Shown: piece after piece, positions 1 to 8,339 of the stretch | Layout: the number at the start of each line of letters is the position of its first letter | Numbering within the stretch: position 1 is the stretch's first letter | Source: Oscillospiraceae bacterium | GTDB lineage: Bacteria > Bacillota > Clostridia > Oscillospirales > QAMX01 | Assembly (NCBI GenBank): GCA_015067825.1 | Contig: SVLQ01000017.1 | Coordinates: 1-45,188 of the forward strand | Direction: 5' to 3' | DNA: 45,188 nucleotides | The notes under the pieces: model-generated | Told to the model about the DNA's origin: nothing | Database searches by the model: none | What the model saw: only the letters and a program-made list of their open reading frames with translations | Made by a program: the position numbers and the translations under genes

Positions 1-178
1 CATCAACTGTGATATCAAAATAGCCTGCAATCACGGGGAGAAGCATAATGTCGGGCATTGTTATTTCGTTTTCCCACTTGGAAATCGTTTGAGAAGACAC
101 ACCAAGCGTCTCGGCAAGTTGTTCCTGCGTTATTCCGCTATTTTTTCTTAAATCTGCAATATTTTTTCCTATTGTCAT
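1..178 (-). CDS. XRE-family HTH transcriptional regulator, 3' part outside window
   Basis: The reverse strand from an ATG at 178 reads as the N-terminus of a Cro/C1-type (XRE) regulator. It has a short lead (MTIGKNIADLRKNSGITQEQ), a recognition region with LGVSSQTISKWEN, then MPDIMLLPVIAGYFDITVD, the standard five-helix HTH_3 pattern of about 60 residues. The remainder, normally an effector or TPR-like region, lies beyond the left edge. An AAGGAG-like ribosome site (AAGGAGTATTAT) sits just ahead of the ATG. It lies in the AT-rich block and is paralogous in its HTH to the regulator at 700. Target genes unknown. Confidence 0.85.
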   Translation of the reverse strand, partial: MTIGKNIADLRKNSGITQEQLAETLGVSSQTISKWENEITMPDIMLLPVIAGYFDITVD

Positions 179-340
179 ATATAATACTCCTTATACCTTT
201 ATATTCCGGAACCGTTGAGATAATTATACCTTCAAAAGCACAAAAACACAATAACGAATATGGAGATTGTGTATCCAAAACAGTGTTACGTTCGCTTAGT
301 TGGGTGATCAAGTTTGGGAAAATAGCTGAATAATTCAAAT

Positions 341-372
341 GGCGTACCTGCTTTATCGCAGGTACGCCTTTT
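341..372 (+). terminator. Intrinsic-terminator-like hairpin with no obvious upstream gene
   Basis: Arms GGCGTACCTGC (341-351) and GCAGGTACGCC (358-368) pair perfectly around a 6-nt loop and are followed by TTTTGGTTTTT. Directly after it, TTTTTATCCA (375-384) and TGGATAAAAA (394-403) form a second inverted repeat. No plausible plus-strand coding sequence ends just upstream, so this may terminate a small RNA or mark a decayed gene. Confidence 0.6.
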
Positions 373-644
373 GGTTTTTATCCAGCCAAAAGTTGGATAA
401 AAACAAAAAATTAAACCAATGCGTCATTGTATTTTTTCCTCTGAAAATAATATAATTCAAACGTAACTACAAACCAATTTTATCGAGAAAGTTCCAACTA
501 CAAATATTTAGAGAATGGTAATGCGATTAAATAACCGAGCTTTTTGTGGACACAAAAGCAGTGCTTACTAAAGTATTTGCCTCTCTCAATCAACTCCCAT
601 TTGTTTTCATCAATACTGCCTCCATAGAAATCAACTGTCATTTG

Positions 645-653
645 TGATATACT
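645..653 (+). promoter_or_regulatory. Possible extended -10 element for the regulator at 700
   Basis: TGA followed by TATACT matches an extended -10, about 47 bases before the start codon at 700. I see no good -35 at the right spacing, so this is only a weak candidate. Confidence 0.3.
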
Positions 654-699
654 ATATACAACGAAAGCCGCTTTCAAATATTTCAAAAGGAGAAAATCC

Positions 700-1557
700 A
701 TGAGTATTGAAATGATAGGAAGACAGATTGCATCTATGCGCAAGGAAAAAGGAATCAAACAAGAGGATCTTGCAAATTACGTTGGTGTAAGTACGCAAGC
801 CGTCTCCAAATGGGAAAACGGTGGAGTTCCTGATACTGAGCTTTTACCCAAAATCGCGGATTTCTTTGCTGTTTCTATAGATTCCTTATTTGGACGAAAT
901 ATTACAGACTACAGCGGCTTAAGATCTGCGTTGATGAAAAGTATCTGCGATACTCCGCGTGACGAACGCTTTAAACTAGTTTTCAATTATTGTTGGGATA
1001 TGGAAAGATCACTTATGCCCCATAGTGACAACATAATAAAATACAGTATTGAAGATTATGAAAAAGAATATGAACAAGAAATCAGCGCGGACGCACAGCA
1101 CTATTCTTCAATCATGCAAAATGATGGATTTACCCGAATGGGAATTGCCAACCGTTCGCAGTATTTTTTGATCGTTCCCGACCCCAAAAGCACGGACAAT
1201 GCATACTTTAATGGAATTGATTATCCTTTATTTTTCAAGGATTTTTCCGATCTGGATTTTTGGAATGCTTGCGTCTATCTAAACAAGCGTGATCACAAAA
1301 AAGCTTTTACCTCTGCACTATTGATCAAAAAATTAGGAATCAGCGATGAAAAAGCAGGAGAGGTGTTGAGTAAGCTAAAGAAATACAAAATGGTATACTC
1401 CACACAAATCGAAATGGACGATGAGATACAAACCGTATATCATTTTAGCCCTACTCCCTCATTTATCGCTTTACTGATTTTTGCTCGAGAGATTATTGAA
1501 AAACCCGAAATATTTTCATACTATTGTGGCAATAGAGAAATACCCTATCTTGAATAA
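700..1557 (+). CDS. XRE-family transcriptional regulator with C-terminal winged-helix-like region
   Basis: A 285-residue protein. Residues 1-65 are a Cro/C1-type HTH (IGRQIASMRKEKGIKQEDLA, then VGVSTQAVSKWENGGVPDTE and LLPKIADFFAVSIDSLFG). The remaining ~220 residues have no family I recognise. The stretch around 200-255 (HKKAFTSALLIKKLGISDEK, then KLKKYKMVYS) reads like a second, winged-helix DNA-binding unit. The ATG is preceded by AAAGGAGAAAATCC, a good ribosome site. It is monocistronic, in the AT-rich left block, convergent with the sigma factor gene and separated from it by a perfect 18-bp hairpin. Its role is probably repression or activation of local accessory genes; the ligand is unknown. 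Confidence 0.85.
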   Translation: MSIEMIGRQIASMRKEKGIKQEDLANYVGVSTQAVSKWENGGVPDTELLPKIADFFAVSIDSLFGRNITDYSGLRSALMKSICDTPRDERFKLVFNYCWDMERSLMPHSDNIIKYSIEDYEKEYEQEISADAQHYSSIMQNDGFTRMGIANRSQYFLIVPDPKSTDNAYFNGIDYPLFFKDFSDLDFWNACVYLNKRDHKKAFTSALLIKKLGISDEKAGEVLSKLKKYKMVYSTQIEMDDEIQTVYHFSPTPSFIALLIFAREIIEKPEIFSYYCGNREIPYLE

Positions 1558-1676
1558 TTGTGTGTAACGGATTCGTTGCCCTTCATTAAGAGCAGCGCTT
1601 GTTAAGAAAATTGACGGACTTCGGCATCGTATAAAGCAAAGCCTCCCTTTTATTGGACTATATCTTTATAAAAGAA

Positions 1677-1717
1677 CTACCGCTGAGAGTGACCGCAATG
1701 GTCACTCTCAGCGGTAG
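1677..1717. terminator. Bidirectional terminator hairpin between convergent genes
   Basis: An 18-bp perfect inverted repeat (arms 1677-1694 and 1700-1717, key core CGCTGAGAGTGACC) with a 5-nt loop lies between the regulator ending at 1557 and the sigma factor ending at 1720. The flanks are modestly T-rich on both strands, consistent with a shared intrinsic terminator. Confidence 0.7.
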
Positions 1718-1719
1718 CT

Positions 1720-3357
1720 TTACTTCACTACATTTTCAGGTTCTTCTATAACCAATACCATCGGTATTGCTTTTTGCTGACTGTCGAGAATAAAATCACG
1801 ATTCGAAATTGCTCTTTTTACAATAGCCATCGGGAACGCATAGAATACATATTTTCTGAACTCAGCAATTTTTCCTTCAAGATGCTCGGGAATTTCTGAC
1901 TTCAACTGCGGGAAAATCTCGCGCAATGGATTTTCGATTAAATCTCCTAATTTCACCATATAGGATACACTGATCTTGAACAATTCAGAAAATTCCTTTT
2001 TGCTAAGTACCGGAATTGCCACTTGGGGTTTATCGTTTTCATAACGCAACACGCCGCACGAAGCAAGGTGAGGAAGATCCTCCAAATATCTCAAGTTAAA
2101 TCCCGTATATTTGAACGGAATATCCTTATAAAGAATATACAGCAACTTACTTAGATTGTCATCGTGGATTTCCACAGGGCCGTGCTCGTACTTGTTCAAA
2201 TCGGGTTGCGTGTCGTAAACACGAAGCTCTACTGATTTACTACTAAAGAAATTGTCCCAATTTGCTCGTCTTTCTCCACCAAAAAAATATTTTGAAGAAG
2301 GTTCGTTTTCCCACTTAAAATCCATATCGTAACGAGTGCCTTGCGCGATCCATCTGCCGCCATCCGGTCTTTCGGGATAAATTTCGTTTGTACTCACAAT
2401 TCTGTCGATCGCGTGAAATTGTCCTCTTCCAAGAACATCGATCATAGCGTAGTATTTAAGATCAATCTGCGCTTTATCAGGCAGCCGGTCAAACCAACTC
2501 AAAGAATCTATATCCGAAAACAATTCGGTGATCAAATTCCATACCGCTCCATACTGCTGATCTGCAAAATCAAGTTGAATATCAAGTTTAGACGAATTTT
2601 CCGCAGGTGTAGAAATCAAAAAATCGGTAACCACCTTGTTTCCGTTTCGTACCATCAGCTCGCACTTAACAAGATCTTCAACCGCATTTTCAACATAAGG
2701 TGTTGGGATTCCAAGCGCTTTTGCAATTTCTACCGCTGTTACGGGTTTCTCGTACGCAATAATCAATATATTTTGTTTCATCAGATCATCGCTAACAAGT
2801 GACCAAGGTTCCTCATGAAATCCGGGGTTCCCGGAGCAGGTTACCTCAAGGCGCTCGGGAACATAACTATTCTTTTCATACTGTTCCATAGAATCAAACC
2901 CTTTCCGCATCCGTTCCCTTCCCGAAGATAGGCGTGATAATACCGTGCCTTTCGGAACACCTAACTCGTCGGCTATATCTTGAACTTTTTTTCCTTCAAG
3001 ATAATGTTTTACGATCACTTCTCTTTGCAACTTCGCCAAATATGCCACTTCACGTCGAATTTGTTCCGCTGTCGGTCTATCAACATCGTTGATATCTTCA
3101 TAATCTTCAACATCCGGAATAACATCCACACTAACAAGTGGTAAACGGTATTTTTTTCGTAACATATCGTTCCACTTGTTTGAAAGAATGGATGTTAACC
3201 AATATTTCATATTGGAAACCGTTTCGCCGCGATTCGCATACTGAAACGCTGCAAGAAGTGTTTCTTGCGTTAGATCTTCGGCATCGTTTACATCGCCGCA
3301 CTTCTTAAGGGCAAGAGCAAACAGATACTCTACATGTTTTGTTATTTCATTTTTCAT
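1720..3357 (-). CDS. ECF-like sigma-70 factor with long C-terminal domain
   Basis: About 545 residues. Sigma region 2 is in the first ~75 residues (DAEDLTQETLLAAFQYA) and region 4 at about 105-155 (LQREVIVKHYLEGKKVQDIA, then DELGVPKGTVLSRL). This gives an RNA polymerase specificity subunit of ECF type, about three times the usual 170-200 residues. After region 4 comes a winged-helix-like segment (EKPVTAVEIAKALGIPTPYV, then ENAVEDLVKCELM) and roughly 300 further residues with no family I can name, probably a sensory or effector domain. I chose the ATG at 3357 because AGAGGT lies 6 bases ahead of it; the longer frame starting at 3387 has no ribosome site. No anti-sigma gene is adjacent, suggesting control through the C-terminal domain (inference). 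Confidence 0.85.
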   Translation of the reverse strand: MKNEITKHVEYLFALALKKCGDVNDAEDLTQETLLAAFQYANRGETVSNMKYWLTSILSNKWNDMLRKKYRLPLVSVDVIPDVEDYEDINDVDRPTAEQIRREVAYLAKLQREVIVKHYLEGKKVQDIADELGVPKGTVLSRLSSGRERMRKGFDSMEQYEKNSYVPERLEVTCSGNPGFHEEPWSLVSDDLMKQNILIIAYEKPVTAVEIAKALGIPTPYVENAVEDLVKCELMVRNGNKVVTDFLISTPAENSSKLDIQLDFADQQYGAVWNLITELFSDIDSLSWFDRLPDKAQIDLKYYAMIDVLGRGQFHAIDRIVSTNEIYPERPDGGRWIAQGTRYDMDFKWENEPSSKYFFGGERRANWDNFFSSKSVELRVYDTQPDLNKYEHGPVEIHDDNLSKLLYILYKDIPFKYTGFNLRYLEDLPHLASCGVLRYENDKPQVAIPVLSKKEFSELFKISVSYMVKLGDLIENPLREIFPQLKSEIPEHLEGKIAEFRKYVFYAFPMAIVKRAISNRDFILDSQQKAIPMVLVIEEPENVVK

Positions 3358-3500
3358 TTCGAGACCTCTTTGAAAGCTTTCATCCATAAGTCGTAGAGTT
3401 CAGATTTGATTCGGTTGATTGCTAAAGTTTTTATCATTATATCATATATTTTTGATTATGTCAGGAAAAGCGGATAGACTTTTGAGGTGCGTACGCAAAA

Positions 3501-3600
3501 AGCTCCCCCTCGGGGATAGCTCCCGCGAAGCGGGTGAGAGGGTATATATTCAACCCTCTCCGTCCTCGCTGCGCTCGGCCACCTCTCCCATAGGGAGAGG
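3501..3600. repeat. Palindromic dispersed-repeat-like element
   Basis: A ~100-base run of nested inverted repeats: CCCGCGAAGCGGG at 3522-3534, GAGAGGG (3536-3542) with CCCTCTC (3554-3560), and CCTCTCCC (3582-3589) with GGGAGAGG (3593-3600). The segment between contains GCTGCGCTCGGCCACC. The pattern is reminiscent of non-coding palindromic repeats scattered in clostridial gut genomes (recollection, not searched). Short open frames crossing it look spurious. It sits where the AT-rich block gives way to GC-rich chromosome. Confidence 0.6.
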
Positions 3601-3647
3601 TCGTTTTACTGCCCGATAAACACTCTACCTTGCCGGGCAAGGTGTGT

Positions 3648-3682
3648 AAAAGGCGCACGAACAAATCGTCCGTACGCCTTTG
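3648..3682 (-). terminator. Probable terminator downstream of metallophosphoesterase gene
   Basis: Imperfect hairpin with outer arms AAAGGCG (3649-3655) and CGCCTTT (3675-3681). On the minus strand it follows the stop at 3716 and ends in CCTTTTAC. The T-run is weak, so the assignment is tentative. Confidence 0.4.
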
Positions 3683-3715
3683 CTTCGCGGCAGGTATCCA
3701 TCAGCTTTTCTTTTG

Positions 3716-4510
3716 CTAAACGAGTTCGATTTCGGTGAACGCGCCTTTGAACAGACCTGGGGTGACGTATTCGCGCAGGCCCCACGGCATGGTCAGCGCG
3801 GCAAAGCCGTGCCAATGGCCGGCAAACGAGGCGACGATCCGATCGGTCGAGGCGATCAGGGCGTACATCTTCCGGTTCTGCTCCATCATATAGGCGTCGG
3901 GGCCGAGGTCTTTGTGGTGGCGTTCGAGCTTTAAGATCGGTTCGGAGAGCGGGACGTGGGAAAAGAGGACGATGGGCAGGCCCTTTTCGATCTCGCGTTC
4001 GAGCAGTTTGATCTGCAGGGCGGAATAGTTATAATAGCTGTTGTCGATCGTAACCAAGTTGACGCCGCCGACCACGCGGGATTCGAAAAACATATCGCCC
4101 GCAAACGAGGACTGGATCTCGCCGAAGAGATCGGCCTTGCGCGCAAACGAATCGGGCACGCCGACCCGCGGGCAGAATTCGTGGTTGCCGGCGGTGAAGA
4201 GATAGTTTTTGCCGTGGAGGATCGATTCGGCTTCCTCGCGGTTTTTGTGGCTGACAAAATCGAGCACGTCGCCCGTGATCACGGAGAGATCGCAGGCTTC
4301 TTCGGCGTAGGCCATCGCCTCGCGGAAATACTCCGATGGCGTCTTCGGCGGGCAAGCCGCCTCTTCGTAAAAAACCTGCGCGCGTTCCTTCGCATGGTCG
4401 ATCAGATGGGCATCGCGCTCGTCGGCGAGACAGAGGTGGATATCGGTCAGGTGGGCAATGCGGACCGGGCGCTCCAGGCCGACCGCAAGGCGGATCTTTT
4501 CAATCTTCAC
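3716..4510 (-). CDS. Calcineurin-like metallophosphoesterase
   Basis: About 264 residues with the complete dinuclear-metal phosphoesterase signature in order: LTDIHL near the N-terminus, VITGDVLD, TAGNHEF, LFSHVPL and AGHWHGF. No signal peptide or membrane segment, so a cytoplasmic hydrolase of a phosphomonoester or phosphodiester; the substrate cannot be deduced. I prefer the GTG at 4510, which has GGAGG 8 bases upstream; a TTG two codons earlier is an alternative. It follows the Gld-like ABC operon on the same strand, behind a hairpin, so it may be a separate or read-through unit. It is one of three metallophosphoesterases in the window. Confidence 0.88.
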   Translation of the reverse strand: MKIEKIRLAVGLERPVRIAHLTDIHLCLADERDAHLIDHAKERAQVFYEEAACPPKTPSEYFREAMAYAEEACDLSVITGDVLDFVSHKNREEAESILHGKNYLFTAGNHEFCPRVGVPDSFARKADLFGEIQSSFAGDMFFESRVVGGVNLVTIDNSYYNYSALQIKLLEREIEKGLPIVLFSHVPLSEPILKLERHHKDLGPDAYMMEQNRKMYALIASTDRIVASFAGHWHGFAALTMPWGLREYVTPGLFKGAFTEIELV

Positions 4511-4543
4511 AGACAAAGCCTCCTCGATTTCCGATAAAATTTA

Positions 4544-4572
4544 CCCGCTCTCTGCATTTTACAGAGAGCGGG
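4544..4572 (-). terminator. Hairpin at the end of the Gld-like ABC operon
   Basis: Arms CCCGCTCTCTG (4544-4554) and CAGAGAGCGGG (4562-4572) form an 11-bp perfect stem just after the DUF4340 stop. The minus-strand tail TAAATTTTATC is only moderately U-rich, so termination may be partial. Confidence 0.55.
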
Positions 4573-4582
4573 ATTTTTGCGG

Positions 4583-6019
4583 TTATTCCGGGATCACGGC
4601 TGCCAGCGCTTCGACCGTGCGCACGGAGACGAGCGCATCGGCGGAATCGCCGATGGCCACGCGGCAGAAGTTGGCGTCGTGGACGTAGAAGGTTACGGTC
4701 AGCTCGGCAAACGCATCGGTACTGCGCGAGAGCTCGACGGTCATGTAGACCTCGTCGCTCATCGCCGACGGATCGGCCGCCGCTTCGCGCTGCATTGTCG
4801 TCAGCGTTTCGAAGAACGCCGCCAGCGACGCATCCGACGACAGTTCGCCGTCAACGGTATACACCTCGGTCAGCTCCGTCACGGTTTCGCCGGTGGCAGC
4901 GTCGATGGTCGAGACTTCCTTGACTTCTCTGCCGATGATCGTCGACTTGTCGCCGACGGAGACCTTGGCAGAGCGGATCGAATCGACCGACACCGCACAG
5001 ACCTCGAACGGCGTCAGATCGTCGGTGAGGCCGGCAATGATCGCTTCCAGCGCATCCTCCGCCACCGTGTAGGCCATTTTCGTGCCGCTCCAGGTGAGAT
5101 AGCGTTCACCTGCGCCGGCCGTATTGCCCACCGTGAGCGTAAAGGTCGCGATTTCCGGCTTATCGAGCGTTGCGCCGGTGTAGTAGTAGTAATCGAGTTC
5201 CACTTCCAGATACGGCGCGTCAAAGCCGTAGGATGCCCACTCGCTCTCGCTCACCGCGTAGTCGATGCACGAGCCGTAGGTGAGGCCCGTGACCTCGGCC
5301 GCAAGCACGGTGACCGCCGTTTCGCGGGCAGGGATCATGCCGCCGTCGGTGGTATCGAACCATTCGATCGCATCGGCGTAGGTCGCATCCGAGCCGCCTT
5401 CGATAAACGAAAGCTCGCGCACCGCGCCATCCATGCGGATCGACAGGGCGGTCGCGTTGGTGCTCATGATCTGCGGGTAGGCATCGACCTCGGCGATCGC
5501 GTAGAGGCTGTTGGAGAGCGCTGCGGGCATTTCGGCGGCTACCAAATAGGTCATCGGGTCGCCGTCTTTTTGCAGATAATAGCCGTTAAACGACTTGTTA
5601 TACATCCCGACGGCATAGCGCACGGAGCCGGCGTCGGTCAGCACCGACACCGTCAGCTGCGGATCGGTGAGGCCGAAGAGCTCTGAATCGGTTTCTTCGG
5701 GCAGGATCGTGCGGAGAACCTCGATGTTTTTCAGCACCGTTTCAATCGTCGAAAGCGCATCGGCCGAGAGCGGGAACGACGGATCGGCGGCATACTGCCA
5801 GCCGTCGGCACCCTTGGCAAGCGAGATCTGCTCGCCGGCGTAGGTATAATCGATTTTCAGGATCGTGCCTTCCAGCGAGAGAAACGGCGTATCGAGGATC
5901 GATCCGGCACTTCCGGCTTCCGGCGTTTCCTCTTTGGTCAGCTCCGTCACCAAAAAGTAGCCGCCGATCAGCGCGACGAGGACGACGAGCGCGAGAATCA
6001 GTTTCAGCGGGCGTTTCAT
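4583..6019 (-). CDS. DUF4340 domain-containing membrane-anchored protein
   Basis: 478 residues. One N-terminal membrane segment (LILALVVLVALIGGYFLVTE, after MKRPLK) is followed by a long extracytoplasmic region with DUF4340-type repeats (a typical unit is ILKIDYTYAGEQISLAKGAD followed by GWQYA). It is the last gene of a four-gene operon with a GldA-like ATPase, a GldF-like permease and a GldG-like protein. Its ATG at 6019 shares a base with the preceding stop (TGATG), so it is translationally coupled. Such DUF4340 proteins commonly accompany Gld-type ABC systems outside gliding bacteria and are presumed accessory subunits at the outer face of the membrane. The function is not established. Confidence 0.8.
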   Translation of the reverse strand: MKRPLKLILALVVLVALIGGYFLVTELTKEETPEAGSAGSILDTPFLSLEGTILKIDYTYAGEQISLAKGADGWQYAADPSFPLSADALSTIETVLKNIEVLRTILPEETDSELFGLTDPQLTVSVLTDAGSVRYAVGMYNKSFNGYYLQKDGDPMTYLVAAEMPAALSNSLYAIAEVDAYPQIMSTNATALSIRMDGAVRELSFIEGGSDATYADAIEWFDTTDGGMIPARETAVTVLAAEVTGLTYGSCIDYAVSESEWASYGFDAPYLEVELDYYYYTGATLDKPEIATFTLTVGNTAGAGERYLTWSGTKMAYTVAEDALEAIIAGLTDDLTPFEVCAVSVDSIRSAKVSVGDKSTIIGREVKEVSTIDAATGETVTELTEVYTVDGELSSDASLAAFFETLTTMQREAAADPSAMSDEVYMTVELSRSTDAFAELTVTFYVHDANFCRVAIGDSADALVSVRTVEALAAVIPE

Positions 6020-7473
6020 CAGCGTTTTCTCCTTCTGAGCCAGAGCACAAAGCCGATCAGAACCGTCACGACCGGAACGCCGATCATCATCGTGATCGAC
6101 CAGAAGTTGGCTTCGGATTCGCTGACGACCAGCGGTTCGATGCCGAGGCTGACCGAGCGAACGCTGATCGTGCTCTCTTTGTCGCAGAAGTTGCCGATCG
6201 TGTTCATCACGAAGTCGAGGTTGCCGTAGACCGATACGATGTCATCGGTCATCAGCGCAGCGGCCGAGATCCACGTGAGGCTGCCGGTTCTGCCGTCGAT
6301 CGTTTCCGAAGCGGTGGCAGCGATCATGAAGGGACCCTTGGCGTCGGCATCCGTCGGTTCCCAAGTGGCATCGGCGTCGGGATTGGCCAAGAATTCCAAC
6401 GATTTGATATACGAATCGTCGGTCGAGCTCAGGAGCGGCGCCACCTTGACGGTATCGCGGTGGGCTTCCAGCTCGCAAATGCCGTGGGCAAGCGGCGTGA
6501 TCACATAGCTGCCGGCATTCAGCAGCGGATCGGTGATCGTGTGGAGTTCGATATTGGCAATCAGGTAGTAGGGATAGTTGATCGCCTGCGCGGTTTCGCA
6601 GACAAGGCCCGCTTCCGCACGCATACCGTAGGCGGCGCAGAGCGTGTCAAAATTATCGAGGCCGACAATGGTGTACTGCGTGAAGAGCAGCACGTCGCCG
6701 CCGTTTTCGATGTAAGTGAGGATCATTTCCAGCTCTTCGTCGGAGAGATCCTGCGTGGGCGCACCGATGACAAGCAGATCGCAGTCAAAGGGCACGGCTT
6801 CTTCGGTTAGGAGTGCGAGATCGCTGACATCGAAGTTCTCGGCATCGAGCTGGGAAAGCAGCTTCGAGCCGAGTGAGGTCTCGCCGTGGCCGGTCAGCTG
6901 GTAGACCTTCGGCAAAACATTGGTCGTCACGTAGTCCATCGCGGTGGTGATCGCGTTTTCCGCGTCGAACACGTCCGGGCTCGGCAGCGTGCCGTACATA
7001 TAGTAGTAGTACTGCAACTCTTCCGTGCTCATCGAGTAGGTGTAGATATCGTTGAGGGGAACCACGCGGAAGCGCTTGGCACTTTCGATCACGAGGCTAT
7101 TCGAAACGAGTTCATCCTCTGCTTCGATATAGCGATCCGGGAAGGTCGGGTACAGCGCGGGATCCATGTACTTGACGGTGATCTTCGCATTCAGCGCGGC
7201 GTAGCGCGAGAGAAATTCGGCAATCGTCTCGTCGGCATCGGCTTTCGCGGCCCAAACGTAGATCGTGACACTCTCGTCGACCGATTCGGCCACACGGCGG
7301 GTCTGTTCGTCGAAGTCGTAGAGCTTGATGCCGGCGGTTTCCGGCTTGGTGAGATCGGACGGAAGTTTGGCGACCAGCAGGTTGAGCACGACGACGACGG
7401 CTATGACGATCACGGAGAGCAGGATCGAGTAGCCACCGGCGCGCAGGCCGCGCATATTGTTGTTCTTATTCAT
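6019..7473 (-). CDS. GldG-like ABC transporter auxiliary protein
   Basis: About 484 residues with an N-terminal membrane helix (YSILLSVIVIAVVVVLNLLV), a large extracytoplasmic region, and a C-terminal helix (ITMMIGVPVVTVLIGFVLWL) ending in a positive RRRKR tail. The core matches the ABC_transp_aux/GldG family: KVYQLTGHGETSL, then CDLLVIGAPTQDLSDEELEM and YIENGGDVLLF, which resembles a ThuA/GAT-like fold. I take ATG at 7473, which overlaps the permease stop as TGATG and has AGGCGGTGG upstream; a GTG three codons earlier is possible. With the ATPase and permease it forms a Gld-type exporter of unknown substrate, probably acting at the cell envelope. Confidence 0.8.
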   Translation of the reverse strand: MNKNNNMRGLRAGGYSILLSVIVIAVVVVLNLLVAKLPSDLTKPETAGIKLYDFDEQTRRVAESVDESVTIYVWAAKADADETIAEFLSRYAALNAKITVKYMDPALYPTFPDRYIEAEDELVSNSLVIESAKRFRVVPLNDIYTYSMSTEELQYYYYMYGTLPSPDVFDAENAITTAMDYVTTNVLPKVYQLTGHGETSLGSKLLSQLDAENFDVSDLALLTEEAVPFDCDLLVIGAPTQDLSDEELEMILTYIENGGDVLLFTQYTIVGLDNFDTLCAAYGMRAEAGLVCETAQAINYPYYLIANIELHTITDPLLNAGSYVITPLAHGICELEAHRDTVKVAPLLSSTDDSYIKSLEFLANPDADATWEPTDADAKGPFMIAATASETIDGRTGSLTWISAAALMTDDIVSVYGNLDFVMNTIGNFCDKESTISVRSVSLGIEPLVVSESEANFWSITMMIGVPVVTVLIGFVLWLRRRKR

Positions 7474-8339
7474 CAGTTCCACCGCCTTTTCTCAAGTGCC
7501 TGAGCTGCCAGGAAGCAGAACAGACCGGTGCCGGAGAGGTAGTAGACAACGGCGGTCCAGTCGAAGAGACCGTTGTAGGCGAAATTATTGAGCCGGTCGA
7601 AGGCTGCCAGCGCATTCAGCAGCGCCGCCAGACCGCTCTTGAGGAGTTCGGGGCTCAGCGCCAAAAGGATCAGCAGCGCGCCTTCGAGGCAGGCGCCGGC
7701 GATATAGGCGGCAGCCGCATTGCCCGTCATGTTCTTGACAAGCAGCGTGATCAGCGCGACCAGCACCGTCATGATGACCGCTGCGGCAATCGCACTGGTG
7801 CTCAAGAGCGAAACCAGTCCGCTCATGAAATAGACAATCAGCAAAACGCCGAGGCAGACAACGGCAGCGATGATCTGGCTTTCGGTCAGCGAGGAAATGA
7901 AGAGACCGACGGCGATCAGCATCGAGCCGAAGAGGAAAAACGCAAGGATCGCACCGTAGGCGCCGATGTAGTTGATTTTGCCAAACTGCGAGAGGATCAG
8001 CGGGTAGGTGCAGATGACCGCAATCGCCACGAAAAAGACCGTGACCATCGCAAAGAACTTGCCCATGATGATCTCGCCCATCGAAACCGGCGCAGTGAAG
8101 AGCATCTGGTCGGTTTTCTGGCGCGTTTCTTCGGCCATCGAGCGCATTGTGAGCACGGGGATCATCAGCAGGAAGATAAAGCTCACCGGGCTGAAGATCG
8201 ACTCGACATTCGGGTAATAGCCGCGGAGGTTGTTGGCACTCAGGTAAATGCCCGCAAACAGCAGCACAAATGCGATGAAAATAAAGCCAATCATGCCCGT
8301 AAAGAGCTGTTTGAGCTCTTTTTTGTAGATCGTCAGCAT
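7473..8339 (-). CDS. ABC-2 type permease, GldF-like
   Basis: 288 residues with about six hydrophobic segments. The N-terminus MLTIYKKELKQLFTG followed by a membrane helix, then LLMIPVLTMRSMAEETRQKT and LFTAPVSMGEIIMGKFFA, are characteristic of ABC-2 permeases of the GldF/NosY group. Start at 8339 overlaps the end of the ATPase gene by 7 bases, indicating coupling. It should form the membrane channel with the ATPase at 8333-9382; substrate unknown. Confidence 0.88.
   Translation of the reverse strand: MLTIYKKELKQLFTGMIGFIFIAFVLLFAGIYLSANNLRGYYPNVESIFSPVSFIFLLMIPVLTMRSMAEETRQKTDQMLFTAPVSMGEIIMGKFFAMVTVFFVAIAVICTYPLILSQFGKINYIGAYGAILAFFLFGSMLIAVGLFISSLTESQIIAAVVCLGVLLIVYFMSGLVSLLSTSAIAAAVIMTVLVALITLLVKNMTGNAAAAYIAGACLEGALLILLALSPELLKSGLAALLNALAAFDRLNNFAYNGLFDWTAVVYYLSGTGLFCFLAAQALEKRRWN

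Larger units (their letters stand above)
179..699. other. AT-rich intergenic stretch without a convincing gene
   Basis: About 520 bases separate the two XRE regulators. I see a terminator-like hairpin near 341-372, a second inverted repeat at 375-403, and short open frames in both directions that lack ribosome sites or recognisable protein features. The stretch may hold remnants of a lost gene or an unannotated small RNA that ends at the hairpin. Confidence 0.5.

Noticed and set aside
58..333. A 91-codon plus-strand frame in the left block
   Set aside because: It overlaps the XRE gene in antisense, has no ribosome site and no recognisable domain.
498..758. An 86-codon minus-strand frame
   Set aside because: It overlaps the start of the XRE regulator at 700 and lacks a ribosome site at any plausible start; at best a gene remnant.
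3461..3664. Short open frames across the palindromic repeat
   Set aside because: They follow the inverted repeat, encode low-complexity Arg/Gly/Ser peptides and have no ribosome site.
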